A stretch of DNA of 15,724 bases. Origin: Bacillota bacterium. GTDB lineage: Bacteria; Bacillota; Bacilli; Bacillales; Bacillaceae_J. Position 1 is the stretch's first letter. Each line of letters starts with the position of its first letter. The notes beneath the pieces are model-generated. The model saw nothing but the letters and a program-made list of their open reading frames with translations. It was not told the origin of the DNA and ran no database searches. The stretch is from positions 1 to 15,724 of the forward strand of contig JAEWMK010000432.1 of assembly GCA_023457235.1 (NCBI GenBank), in the 5' to 3' direction. Below are positions 6,049-12,517 of this stretch, in pieces. The position numbers and the translations under genes are program-made.

Positions 6049-7077
6049 ATGAAAGTTGATTTATTTGATTTTAATTTACCTGAAGAACTTATTGCGCAAA
6101 CGCCGTTGGAAGAAAGAACCGCTTCCAGGTTAATGGTGCTTGATAAACAAACAGGTGACTTTAAGCATGAACAGTTTAGACATATCATTGATTATTTACA
6201 AGCTGGGGATTGCCTTATCTTAAATGACACTCGCGTATTGCCGGCAAGACTTTTTGGTGTAAAAGAAGATACAGGTGCAAAAATTGAAGTTCTATTATTA
6301 AAGCAGGTTGAAAATGACATCTGGGAAACGCTTGTTAAACCAGCGAAACGGGTCAAAGTGGGGACTGTCATTACATTTGGCGAGGGCCGCTTAAAAGCGA
6401 AATGTATAAGTGAGGGCGATCACGGTGGTCGCCATTTTGAATTCTCCTATGATGGCATTTTTTACGAAGTTTTAGATTTGCTTGGCGAAATGCCGCTGCC
6501 TCATTATATAAAAGAGCAGCTTGATGATAAGGAACGCTACCAAACTGTGTTTGCTCGAGAACGTGGTTCTGCCGCTGCACCTACAGCTGGTTTGCATTTT
6601 ACAAAAGAACTTCTTGAAGAAATTAAGCAAAAAGGGGTTCATGTTGCTTTTATTACTTTACATGTCGGTCTTGGGACTTTCAGGCCTGTAAGTGCAGACT
6701 CAGTGGAAGACCATGATATGCATGCAGAATTTTATCAAATGACAAAGGAAACTGCAGATCTATTAAATCAAGTGAAGGCTGATGGCGGTCGAATCATCTC
6801 AGTTGGGACCACTTCAACAAGAACGCTTGAAACGATCGCTTCCGGGCATGATGGTCAATTTCAGGAAACATCAGGTTGGACAGATATTTTTATTTACCCA
6901 GGGTATGAGTTTAAAGCCATTAATGGGATGCTGACAAACTTCCATCTGCCAAAATCTACGTTGATGATGTTAATCAGTGCATTAGCGGGGCGCGAACATG
7001 TATTAAAGGCCTATGAAGAGGCAGTAAAAGAAAGGTATCGCTTTTTCAGCTTTGGCGATGCAATGCTTATTATTTAA
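6049..7077 (+). CDS. queA: S-adenosylmethionine:tRNA ribosyltransferase-isomerase QueA
   Basis: Transfers and isomerises the ribosyl group of SAM onto 7-aminomethyl-7-deazaguanine in tRNA, making epoxyqueuosine. The 342-residue product opens MKVDLFDFNLPEELIAQTP and carries LNDTRVLPARL, 'ERGSAAAPTAGLHFT', 'HVGLGTFRPV' and 'TNFHLPKSTLMMLISA', the standard QueA blocks, ending FSFGDAMLII. ATG 6049 has AAGGAG at 6029-6034, a rather long 14-nt spacing. It follows DUF2905 by 24 bp. The TAA stop lies inside the left end of a palindromic element that separates queA from tgt, the gene for the preceding step of the pathway. Confidence 0.97.
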   Translation: MKVDLFDFNLPEELIAQTPLEERTASRLMVLDKQTGDFKHEQFRHIIDYLQAGDCLILNDTRVLPARLFGVKEDTGAKIEVLLLKQVENDIWETLVKPAKRVKVGTVITFGEGRLKAKCISEGDHGGRHFEFSYDGIFYEVLDLLGEMPLPHYIKEQLDDKERYQTVFARERGSAAAPTAGLHFTKELLEEIKQKGVHVAFITLHVGLGTFRPVSADSVEDHDMHAEFYQMTKETADLLNQVKADGGRIISVGTTSTRTLETIASGHDGQFQETSGWTDIFIYPGYEFKAINGMLTNFHLPKSTLMMLISALAGREHVLKAYEEAVKERYRFFSFGDAMLII

Positions 7078-7175
7078 CTTTATTCAGCAGAAGCCCTCTA
7101 CACCAAAAGTTAGTGGGGTCTATGCTATCCAGTATTCAATTCAGTGTGGGTTGAGACCCTACTGAATAAAGTTAA
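7074..7175. repeat. About 100-bp palindromic element with 14-bp perfect inverted ends, TTAA-bounded
   Basis: TTAACTTTATTCAG 7074-7087 is the exact inverse of CTGAATAAAGTTAA 7162-7175. Inside, GTGGGGTCT 7113-7121 pairs with AGACCCTAC 7154-7162 (one mismatch). No ORF fits. It begins within the queA stop codon. The same 14-mer recurs at 12060-12073. It could be a small non-autonomous mobile element with TTAA target duplication, or an RNA hairpin. Confidence 0.7.
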
Positions 7176-7243
7176 GCCTCCGGCGGATGCCTCAGATTTT
7201 CAAAGGTAGTTTTTCGAGCAAACTCGAAAAAATCTGGGCTTAA
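7172..7243. repeat. Second TTAA-bounded imperfect palindrome between queA and tgt
   Basis: TTAAGCC 7172-7178 pairs with GGCTTAA 7237-7243, CAGA 7193-7196 with TCTG 7233-7236, and TTTTTCGAG 7210-7218 with CTCGAAAAA 7223-7231. It shares the TTAA at 7172-7175 with the preceding element. Confidence 0.65.
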
Positions 7244-7261
7244 ATACGCCAAGGCGTATTT
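7242..7261 (+). promoter_or_regulatory. Perfect hairpin just upstream of the tgt ribosome binding site
   Basis: AAATACGCC 7242-7250 and GGCGTATTT 7253-7261 are exact inverses around AA. The arm ends five bases before the tgt SD (AAAGGGG at 7267-7273), so it does not cover the SD but could affect loading or RNA stability. There is no T run, so it is not a terminator on this strand. Confidence 0.6.
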
Positions 7262-7280
7262 GATTGAAAGGGGAATTTCA

Positions 7281-8420
7281 GTGACGGCTATTCGTTATGA
7301 ATTGATTAAAACATGTAAACAAACAGGAGCAAGACTTGGACGGGTTACTACACCACACAGCACGTTTGAAACACCTGTATTCATGCCAGTTGGGACACTT
7401 GCTACAGTGAAGACCATGAGTCCTGATGAATTAGCGGAAATGGGTGCCGGGATTATTTTAAGTAATACATACCACCTTTGGTTAAGACCGGGGGAAGATA
7501 TTGTACAGGAAGCGGGAGGTCTCCATTCATTTATGAATTGGAATGGGTCTATTTTAACCGACTCCGGTGGTTTTCAAGTATTTAGTTTAAGTGATTTGCG
7601 TGATATTACGGAAGAAGGCGTTCATTTTAGAAACCATTTGAACGGGGAGAAGCTATTTCTTTCGCCTGAAAAAGCGATGCAAATTCAAAACGCTCTAGGT
7701 TCAGATATTATGATGGCTTTTGATGAATGCCCACCATACCCGGCAACACCAGAATACATGAAAAATTCAGTGGAGCGGACAAGCAGATGGGCTGAACGCT
7801 GTTTAGAAGCTCATTCAAGAAAAGAGGATCAAGGGTTATTCGGAATCGTGCAAGGCGGCGAATATGAAGAATTTCGAAAGCAAAGTGCAAAAGATCTAGT
7901 CTCACTAGATTTCCCAGGATATGCAGTAGGCGGTCTTTCCGTTGGAGAACCAAAAGATGTAATGAACCGTGTCTTGGAGTTTACGACACCATGGCTTCCA
8001 GATAACAAGCCGCGCTATTTAATGGGGGTTGGCTCACCGGATTCCTTAATAGATGGAGCAATTCGTGGTATTGATATGTTCGATTGTGTATTGCCGACTC
8101 GTATTGCCAGAAACGGTACATGTATGACAAGTATGGGCCGGCTTGTGGTTCGAAATGCCAAGTATGCCAGAGATTTTACGCCTTTAGATCCGAATTGCGA
8201 TTGTAAAGTATGTAAAAATTATTCCCGTGCTTACATTCGTCATTTAATTAGATGTAATGAAACGTTCGGAATAAGGCTTACTACTTATCATAATCTATAT
8301 TTTCTGTTAAAATTAATGGAGAATGTTCGACAAGCCATCCGTGAGGACCGCCTAGGTGATTTCCGTGAAGAATTTTTTGAACAGTATGGGTTTAACCGGC
8401 CTGATGCGAAAAATTTCTAA
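7281..8420 (+). CDS. tgt: tRNA-guanine transglycosylase
   Basis: Exchanges the wobble guanine of GUN-anticodon tRNAs for preQ1. GTG 7281 is chosen because AAAGGGG at 7267-7273 precedes it with normal spacing; the in-frame TTG at 7260 lies inside a hairpin and lacks an SD. The 379-residue product matches bacterial Tgt throughout. It has TDSGGFQVFS with the active-site Asp at about 94, 'DMFDCVLPTR' with the nucleophile Asp at 268, and a zinc site C306-x-C308-x2-C311 with H337. It also has the 'GIVQGG' and 'GGLSVGEP' loops. Separated from queA by about 200 bp of palindromic DNA, unlike the tight queA-tgt spacing usual in bacilli. No terminator lies between tgt and yajC, so they are probably cotranscribed. 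Confidence 0.98.
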   Translation: MTAIRYELIKTCKQTGARLGRVTTPHSTFETPVFMPVGTLATVKTMSPDELAEMGAGIILSNTYHLWLRPGEDIVQEAGGLHSFMNWNGSILTDSGGFQVFSLSDLRDITEEGVHFRNHLNGEKLFLSPEKAMQIQNALGSDIMMAFDECPPYPATPEYMKNSVERTSRWAERCLEAHSRKEDQGLFGIVQGGEYEEFRKQSAKDLVSLDFPGYAVGGLSVGEPKDVMNRVLEFTTPWLPDNKPRYLMGVGSPDSLIDGAIRGIDMFDCVLPTRIARNGTCMTSMGRLVVRNAKYARDFTPLDPNCDCKVCKNYSRAYIRHLIRCNETFGIRLTTYHNLYFLLKLMENVRQAIREDRLGDFREEFFEQYGFNRPDAKNF

Positions 8421-8524
8421 TCCGGTGTTCTGTTGAATTAATATAGAATATTTTGGATGGTTGTAGAATATGTTCTATCAATACCAAATACATAGACAAG
8501 CAGTGAAAGGGGTGAAATAAAAAT

Positions 8525-8785
8525 ATGGATACACTCGTTCAATTATTACCTTTAATAGCGATGTTTGCGATTTTCTACTTTTTGCTTATTCGTCCACAAC
8601 AAAAACGCCAAAAGGCAGTTCAATCAATGCAATCAAACCTTCAGAAAAATGATCGTGTCGTAACAATCGGGGGACTTCACGGGATCATTGATTCAATTGA
8701 TGAAGACAAAGTTGTTGTTAAGTGTGGTGACGGGTCAAGATTAACTTTTGACCGTAACGCTGTTCGTGAGGTTAAGCACGATTAA
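8525..8785 (+). CDS. yajC: Preprotein translocase accessory subunit YajC
   Basis: Small single-pass membrane protein that associates with SecDF at the SecYEG translocon. The 86 residues comprise an N-terminal membrane helix (about 5-22, ending FYFLLIRPQQKRQK, the family signature) and a soluble domain with 'NDRVVTIGGLHGIIDSID' and 'LTFDRNAVREV'. ATG 8525 follows AAAGGGGTGA at 8506-8515. The 104-bp gap after tgt shows no terminator or convincing promoter. Downstream is a strong hairpin terminator fused to repeat copy B. Its partner gene secDF lies 3.8 kb further on. Confidence 0.96.
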   Translation: MDTLVQLLPLIAMFAIFYFLLIRPQQKRQKAVQSMQSNLQKNDRVVTIGGLHGIIDSIDEDKVVVKCGDGSRLTFDRNAVREVKHD

Positions 8786-8791
8786 TAGAAA

Positions 8792-8853
8792 AGCTGGACA
8801 ATGGAAAAAAGCGGAACGCTCAACGGGCGCTTCCGCTTTTCTATTGTCCAGCT
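8792..8853 (+). terminator. Long hairpin terminator after yajC, built from repeat-end sequence
   Basis: AGCTGGACAAT 8792-8802 pairs perfectly with ATTGTCCAGCT 8843-8853. Inside, GCGGAA 8811-8816 pairs with TTCCGC 8831-8836 and A's with TTTT 8837-8840. The right half (ACGGGCGCTTCCGCTTTTCT) is the same as the right end of the intergenic repeat, so the hairpin looks like a partial copy joined to full copy B. Confidence 0.7.
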
Positions 8854-8998
8854 GCAGCACCCAACGACTAGTAAACTTCACCCGCCTCCCTACGATAAGT
8901 CAACATCGGCTCTCAATCTCAAGTTCGCTGTGTTTCCTTTATCTCAGTCGTCGTGCTCCAGTTTATACGTCGCTAAACGGGTGCTTCCGCTTTTCTAT
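8844..8998 (+). repeat. Structured intergenic repeat, copy B
   Basis: Same element as 3967-4118. Pairing arms are AGCACCC 8856-8862 with GGGTGCT 8979-8985, AACGAC 8863-8868 with GTCGCT 8969-8974 (one mismatch), and TAAACT 8872-8877 with AGTTTA 8960-8965. The identical core lies at 8886-8908. It fills the gap between yajC and the convergent minus-strand gene, ending two bases from that gene's stop codon. Confidence 0.9.
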
Positions 8999-9000
8999 TA

Positions 9001-9378
9001 TTATGCTCTCTTCCCCGTCATATTAACCCCAATTACTCCACCTAACACAGCAATGATAATATAACCTATGTGGTAGGACATCTGCTCAATTGAAAAGCTC
9101 GATTGGTACCCCAAAAATTGTACTAGGAAGACTAACAGCGTAAATAACACTCCAGTACCACCGCCGACAAGCCACCCCTTTTGCTTCCCTTTACCACCTG
9201 AAACGAATCCCCCGATAAATAGGGCTAGGAAGGAAAGGGTTAAAATTACCCAAGTTAAAGAAGATTCTTGAATTTTAGTAAAACGAAGTAATAAGGATAA
9301 AACAATACTTGATGTTAGAACGATGACAAAGGTCGTTATTACTCCATATAAAATTGCTGCAAATGAGTTTTTTGCCAT
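9001..9378 (-). CDS. yrzE: YrzE-like small membrane protein (TIGR04086 family)
   Basis: A 125-residue, very hydrophobic protein with four predicted membrane helices (about residues 8-32, 40-60, 68-91 and 102-119). Gly-rich loops include 'GGFVSGGKGKQKGWLVGGGTG'. This pattern fits the TIGR04086 family of spore-former membrane proteins, which includes B. subtilis YrzE located between yajC and yrbG; synteny supports the symbol. The start (CAT at 9376-9378) has GAGGAGG at 9386-9392 on the minus strand. Function is unknown. It is the only minus-strand gene between yajC and the DUF421 gene and is flanked by inverted repeat copies B and C. The upstream 315-bp gap (9379-9693) holds its SD, copy C and the SD of the next gene; I found no convincing promoter there. 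Confidence 0.8.
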   Translation of the reverse strand: MAKNSFAAILYGVITTFVIVLTSSIVLSLLLRFTKIQESSLTWVILTLSFLALFIGGFVSGGKGKQKGWLVGGGTGVLFTLLVFLVQFLGYQSSFSIEQMSYHIGYIIIAVLGGVIGVNMTGKRA

Positions 9379-9455
9379 TTACACGCCTCCTCAGATCTCG
9401 TAGAGGTTGTTCAACCCTTATTAAAAACTTATTCAGATGGACAAATTTTAGAACA

Positions 9456-9605
9456 AGAAAAGCGGAGGCGCCCGTTCAGCAACGTAAGGACTGGAGCCAA
9501 TCGACTGAGATAAAGGAAACACGATGAGCTTGCGAGTCGATGTTGACTTATCGTAGGGAGGTGGGCGAAGTCCACTAGTTGCTGGGCGCCGGAGCTAGAC
9601 AAAGA
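9456..9605 (-). repeat. Structured intergenic repeat, copy C (inverted relative to A and B)
   Basis: On the minus strand it reads like copies A and B. In plus-strand terms the arms are GGCGCCC 9467-9473 with GGGCGCC 9584-9590, AGCAAC 9478-9483 with GTTGCT 9578-9583, and AGGACT 9487-9492 with AGTCCA 9569-9574. The invariant core is at 9538-9560. Confidence 0.9.
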
Positions 9606-9693
9606 AAAATGGAAAAACATTCGTATTATGTTTCTAATCTACAAGGCCAAACTATATAAAGGGTCGATAAAGATGCGATAAGGAGCGATCAAA

Positions 9694-10359
9694 TTGGAAG
9701 ATATTTGGACGGTGATTTTGCGGACTCTGTTTCTATATTTATTGATCGTTATTATCTTTCGGTTAATGGGAAAAAGAGAGATCGGGGAATTAAGTCTTTT
9801 AGATTTGGTTGTCTTTATTATGATAGGTGAGATGGCTGTAACAGCAATTGAGAAGCCGGATAAGCCGTTATTCATCTCCATATTGCCGATGGTATTATTA
9901 CTATTTATACAGCTAACGCTAGCATTTTTATCTTTAAAAAGCCAAAAGGTACGTGATACTATAGACGGTCAACCATCGCTCATTATTGATCAGGGACAAA
10001 TTAATGAAGAAGAAAAGCGAAGAGAACGCTATAATATTGATGACCTTTTGACACAATTGCGTGAAAAGGACATTAAAAACGTAGCTGATGTTGAATTCGC
10101 CATACTAGAAACAACCGGAAAGCTTTCTGTTTTTGAGAAAGATAAATATAATCAAACGGATCAAGCCTACAACCTTCCTTTTCCGTTAATAAAGGATGGA
10201 AGAGTCCAAGAAGATCAATTAAAGCGAATTCATAAAACAAATTTGTGGTTACGACAAGAGCTTCGGAAAGTAGGCCACAAAGATCTAAAAAAAATAACTT
10301 ATTGTTCGATTGACGATAATGGAAAGTTGTTTGTTGATGTCAAGGATGATAAAAAGTAA
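9694..10359 (+). CDS. yrbG: DUF421/YetF-family membrane protein, YrbG-like
   Basis: A 221-residue protein with three N-terminal membrane helices (about residues 5-23, 33-51 and 58-80). A cytoplasmic alpha/beta part has the family motifs MGKREIGELSLLDLVVF (25-41), 'DGQPSLIIDQGQ' (91-102) and 'NIDDLLTQLREKDI', then 'VEFAILETTGKLSVF'. This is the DUF421/YetF architecture. B. subtilis yrbG lies at the same place, convergent with spoVB. TTG 9694 follows AAGGAG at 9680-9685 with 8-nt spacing. Biochemical function is not established. A T/A-rich TATATAA at 9654-9660 could be part of a promoter, but no -35 is clear. Confidence 0.88.
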   Translation: MEDIWTVILRTLFLYLLIVIIFRLMGKREIGELSLLDLVVFIMIGEMAVTAIEKPDKPLFISILPMVLLLFIQLTLAFLSLKSQKVRDTIDGQPSLIIDQGQINEEEKRRERYNIDDLLTQLREKDIKNVADVEFAILETTGKLSVFEKDKYNQTDQAYNLPFPLIKDGRVQEDQLKRIHKTNLWLRQELRKVGHKDLKKITYCSIDDNGKLFVDVKDDKK

Positions 10360-10363
10360 AAGT

Positions 10364-10391
10364 AAGGCTTCCTCTTAATAGAAGGAGCCTT
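10364..10391. terminator. Bidirectional terminator between convergent yrbG and spoVB
   Basis: AAGGCTtCCT 10364-10373 pairs with AGGAGCCTT 10383-10391 with one bulge. T-rich tracts lie on both outer sides (10396 onward on plus; the A-rich 10351-10363 reads as T-rich on minus). The right arm overlaps the spoVB stop codon at 10390-10392. Confidence 0.7.
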
Positions 10392-11979
10392 ATCGTTTTT
10401 TACTATTTGGAATTAGGACGGCTAAGCGAGGGCCAACATAAGGAATTCTATTTATTTCTTCCTTTGACACTAATTTCAAAATAATAAGCAATAAGAAGTA
10501 TAAAATAGAGGTACCCATAATAGCTGTTAAAGTTCTTATTAGAAGCGATGCATCAACAATGAAATGTGTAAAAATAAATCCACCGAATACACCGGAAGCG
10601 ACCATGGTTACGATACTTTTTAGATAATCTTTTACATAAAAAGTGTAGCTAATTGTTTTAATAATCGTTGCAAAATGCAGAAGTGTGACAAGCAAGATTC
10701 CAAGTACAATCGCAATGGCCACGCCCATAATCCCAAATTCCGGTCTTGATGCAAATGCAAATATCGCAACTATCTTTACAACAGCACCAATAAGGCTGTT
10801 AATCATTGCTGCTTTTGCTAAATCCAGTGCTTGCAATGTAGCCTGCAAAGGACCTTGGAAATAAGATAATAGGAAGAATGGAGCCATTAGCTGTACATAT
10901 ACAGCGGGTTTAGTTGTATTAAACATTAATTCCATGAGCGGTGTAGCAAATACGTATAATATCACAATGGAAAGCCCGCCCGTCACTAATGATAACCGTA
11001 ATGCTTGCTGCAAGCGATGTTCAATGACTAATGATTGCCCTTTGGCAGCCGCTTCACTAATAGCAGGAACTAAAGATACCGACAAAGATGTTGTCACAAA
11101 GGATGGAAGCAACAGAAGCGGGATGGCATATCCTGTCAGTTGCCCATATTGCATTGTTGCTAATGCCGTTGCCACGCCCGCAATCGCTAAACTTTGGGAA
11201 ACAACGATTGGTTCGACAAAGTATGAAAGTGATCCAATTAAGCGGCTTCCTGTTGTTGGAAGAGCAATTCTTAGCAAATCATCCAAAGTACTTTTCCCAG
11301 CTTTAATTTGTTTAAAAAAGTTGCGGCGAACCTTAATTTGTTTTCTCATTTTAAACATCGTCAGCATAAATAGTAACGAAGCCAGCTCCCCTAATACTGC
11401 TGAAATCATTGCACCTGCTGCCGCAAATTCGACCCCATATGGCAATAAAGCTTTTGTTATGACAGCTACTAAAGCTATACGAACAACTTGTTCAATTACC
11501 TGCGAATAAGCAGCAGGCCGCATGTTTTGCAGTCCTTGGAAATATCCGCGTAAAACGGAGGACAATGCGATAATGGGAACAACTGGTGATATTGCTATTA
11601 ACGGATAATAGGTGCGCGAATCCGTTAATAACGTATTTGATAAAATCGGTGCAAGAACAATCATACCCGTTGTGAAAATTATACTTGTAACTCCGGTAAC
11701 TGCAAGTGAAACAACGAGTATTTTCTTGATTTTATGACGGTCGCCTTTTGCATCAGCCTCTGCCACTAACTTCGATATGGCAACGGGCAGCCCGAGCTGT
11801 GTAAGCGTTATGGCTAGGATAAAAGTGGGAACGGCCATCATATATAGTCCAACGCCCTCTTCCCCCATAATTCGTGCAACAACAATTCGATTGACAAATC
11901 CCAAAAAGCGGGTAACGAGCCCTGCTAAAATTAAAATTAAAGTTCCTCTTAAAAAACTTTGTTTATATTTATTAGACAT
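10390..11979 (-). CDS. spoVB: Stage V sporulation protein B (MOP/MurJ-like flippase superfamily)
   Basis: Polytopic membrane protein needed for spore cortex formation; family members flip polyprenyl-linked sugar intermediates, and SpoVB is thought to act on cortex precursors in the mother cell. The 529 residues contain about 14 hydrophobic segments. An N-terminal block 'SFLRGTLILILAGLVTRFLGFVNRIVVARIMGEEGVGLY' and 'LPVAISKLVAEADAKGD', typical of SpoVB, is followed by 'VLRGYFQGLQNMRPAAYSQVIEQVVRI'. Start ATG (CAT 11977-11979) is chosen over an in-frame TTG 18 bases upstream because AGGGG lies just before it with normal spacing. Divergent from comN. The upstream sigma-E-like promoter fits the known mother-cell expression in B. 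subtilis. Length is close to the 518 residues there. Confidence 0.95.
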   Translation of the reverse strand: MSNKYKQSFLRGTLILILAGLVTRFLGFVNRIVVARIMGEEGVGLYMMAVPTFILAITLTQLGLPVAISKLVAEADAKGDRHKIKKILVVSLAVTGVTSIIFTTGMIVLAPILSNTLLTDSRTYYPLIAISPVVPIIALSSVLRGYFQGLQNMRPAAYSQVIEQVVRIALVAVITKALLPYGVEFAAAGAMISAVLGELASLLFMLTMFKMRKQIKVRRNFFKQIKAGKSTLDDLLRIALPTTGSRLIGSLSYFVEPIVVSQSLAIAGVATALATMQYGQLTGYAIPLLLLPSFVTTSLSVSLVPAISEAAAKGQSLVIEHRLQQALRLSLVTGGLSIVILYVFATPLMELMFNTTKPAVYVQLMAPFFLLSYFQGPLQATLQALDLAKAAMINSLIGAVVKIVAIFAFASRPEFGIMGVAIAIVLGILLVTLLHFATIIKTISYTFYVKDYLKSIVTMVASGVFGGFIFTHFIVDASLLIRTLTAIMGTSILYFLLLIILKLVSKEEINRIPYVGPRLAVLIPNSKKR

Positions 11980-12023
11980 TTTCGCCCCTACCTTCAAAAA
12001 TCTAACGATAAACGATACAATAA

Positions 12024-12052
12024 TTTATATGCTGTTGATAGGGGCAAGCATG
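12024..12052 (-). promoter_or_regulatory. Candidate sigma-E promoter of spoVB
   Basis: On the minus strand CATGCTT (12046-12052) and CATATAAA (12024-12031) are separated by exactly 14 bp. The -10 is a good match to sigma-E (CATACAnT) and the -35 a moderate one. It lies about 45 bp upstream of the spoVB start codon. Confidence 0.5.
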
Positions 12053-12059
12053 ACAAGTA

Positions 12060-12089
12060 TTAACTTTATTCAGGATTTGATCTTATATT
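12060..12089 (+). promoter_or_regulatory. Candidate promoter of comN, containing the TTAACTTTATTCAG 14-mer
   Basis: TTAACT 12060-12065 and TATATT 12084-12089 are 18 bp apart, a fair sigma-A match (4/6 and 5/6). The -35 region is part of a 14-mer identical to the inverted ends of the queA-tgt palindrome at 7074-7175. No inverse partner is present nearby. Confidence 0.35.
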
Positions 12090-12113
12090 GACATATACAG
12101 AGGAGGAGCAAAA

Positions 12114-12395
12114 ATGGAGGTAGAGAGACATTCTGTAGATTTTTATAAACAACAAGTTGAACCGGTGCTACAAAGTAAAATGGAAGAGTTTATATTAATG
12201 GGATATGATCGTGTTTCGCTGCAAGAGATATGGGACTGTTTGCATAAAAAGAAGTGGAAGAAAAAAGAGGACAAGTTTCTCCATGAGGTTGTTGCCGATA
12301 TTTTATCACTTAGTGTAGGCGATTATATGAGTTATTTAACAATTGAAGCCTTCAAAGCACCCGATTATTTCAGTCAATATGAAAATGAGAACTAA
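12114..12395 (+). CDS. comN: Post-transcriptional regulator ComN
   Basis: A 93-residue soluble protein of the ComN family, which in B. subtilis acts on comE operon mRNA and is recruited to septa and poles through the Min system. Features that fit the family are a short N-terminal helix, 'EEFILMGYDRVSLQEIWDCLHKKKWKKKEDK' (about 24-54, with a basic patch that could contact RNA), and 'LHEVVADILSLSVGDYMSYLTIEAFK' (about 56-81). B. subtilis comN (yrzD) occupies the same position between spoVB and secDF. ATG 12114 follows AGGAGGAG at 12101-12108. Its region is followed by the secDF promoter and a hairpin at 12492-12517. Confidence 0.82.
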   Translation: MEVERHSVDFYKQQVEPVLQSKMEEFILMGYDRVSLQEIWDCLHKKKWKKKEDKFLHEVVADILSLSVGDYMSYLTIEAFKAPDYFSQYENEN

Positions 12396-12416
12396 ATCAG
12401 AAATCCGCGTAACAAA

Positions 12417-12446
12417 TTGACATACATTACGACAATTTTCTATAAT
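12417..12446 (+). promoter_or_regulatory. Consensus sigma-A promoter upstream of secDF
   Basis: TTGACA 12417-12422 and TATAAT 12441-12446, both perfect hexamers, with an 18-bp spacer. The predicted start is near 12453, about 135 nt before the secDF ATG. Confidence 0.85.
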
Positions 12447-12491
12447 GGACATACTGTTATTATATTTACATAAATTAATTGGTTTTACTTG

Positions 12492-12517
12492 AACGGGATT
12501 AAATCCCGTTGTTTTTT
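12492..12517 (+). terminator. Intrinsic terminator-like hairpin in the secDF leader (possible attenuator)
   Basis: AACGGGAT 12492-12499 pairs perfectly with ATCCCGTT 12503-12510 around a 3-nt loop, followed by G and six T (12512-12517). It lies about 40 nt after the predicted start of the consensus promoter and 70 bp before secDF, so it would act on transcripts from both comN and that promoter. Confidence 0.8.

Noticed and set aside
7078..7280. preQ1 riboswitch between queA and tgt
   Set aside because: The stretch is a series of palindromes without a recognisable preQ1 aptamer pattern; those usually precede preQ1 synthesis or transport genes.
8748..9064. Overlapping open frames of about 90 codons across repeat copy B
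   Set aside because: They translate the repeat itself, start inside yajC or the hairpin, lack SDs, and similar peptides arise in copy C; the conserved signal is nucleotide pairing, not coding.
9425..9437. TTAAAAACTTATTCAG-like sequence near the yrzE start as a fourth palindrome end
   Set aside because: Only a partial match (spacing differs) to TTAACTTTATTCAG and no inverse partner; could be chance in AT-rich DNA.
8844..9605. Composite transposon bounded by copies B and C
   Set aside because: No transposase and only an ordinary syntenic gene inside; the repeats also occur singly (copy A).
9429..9620. 63-codon minus-strand frame over repeat copy C
   Set aside because: Same repeat read in another copy; no SD and no protein-level constraint visible.
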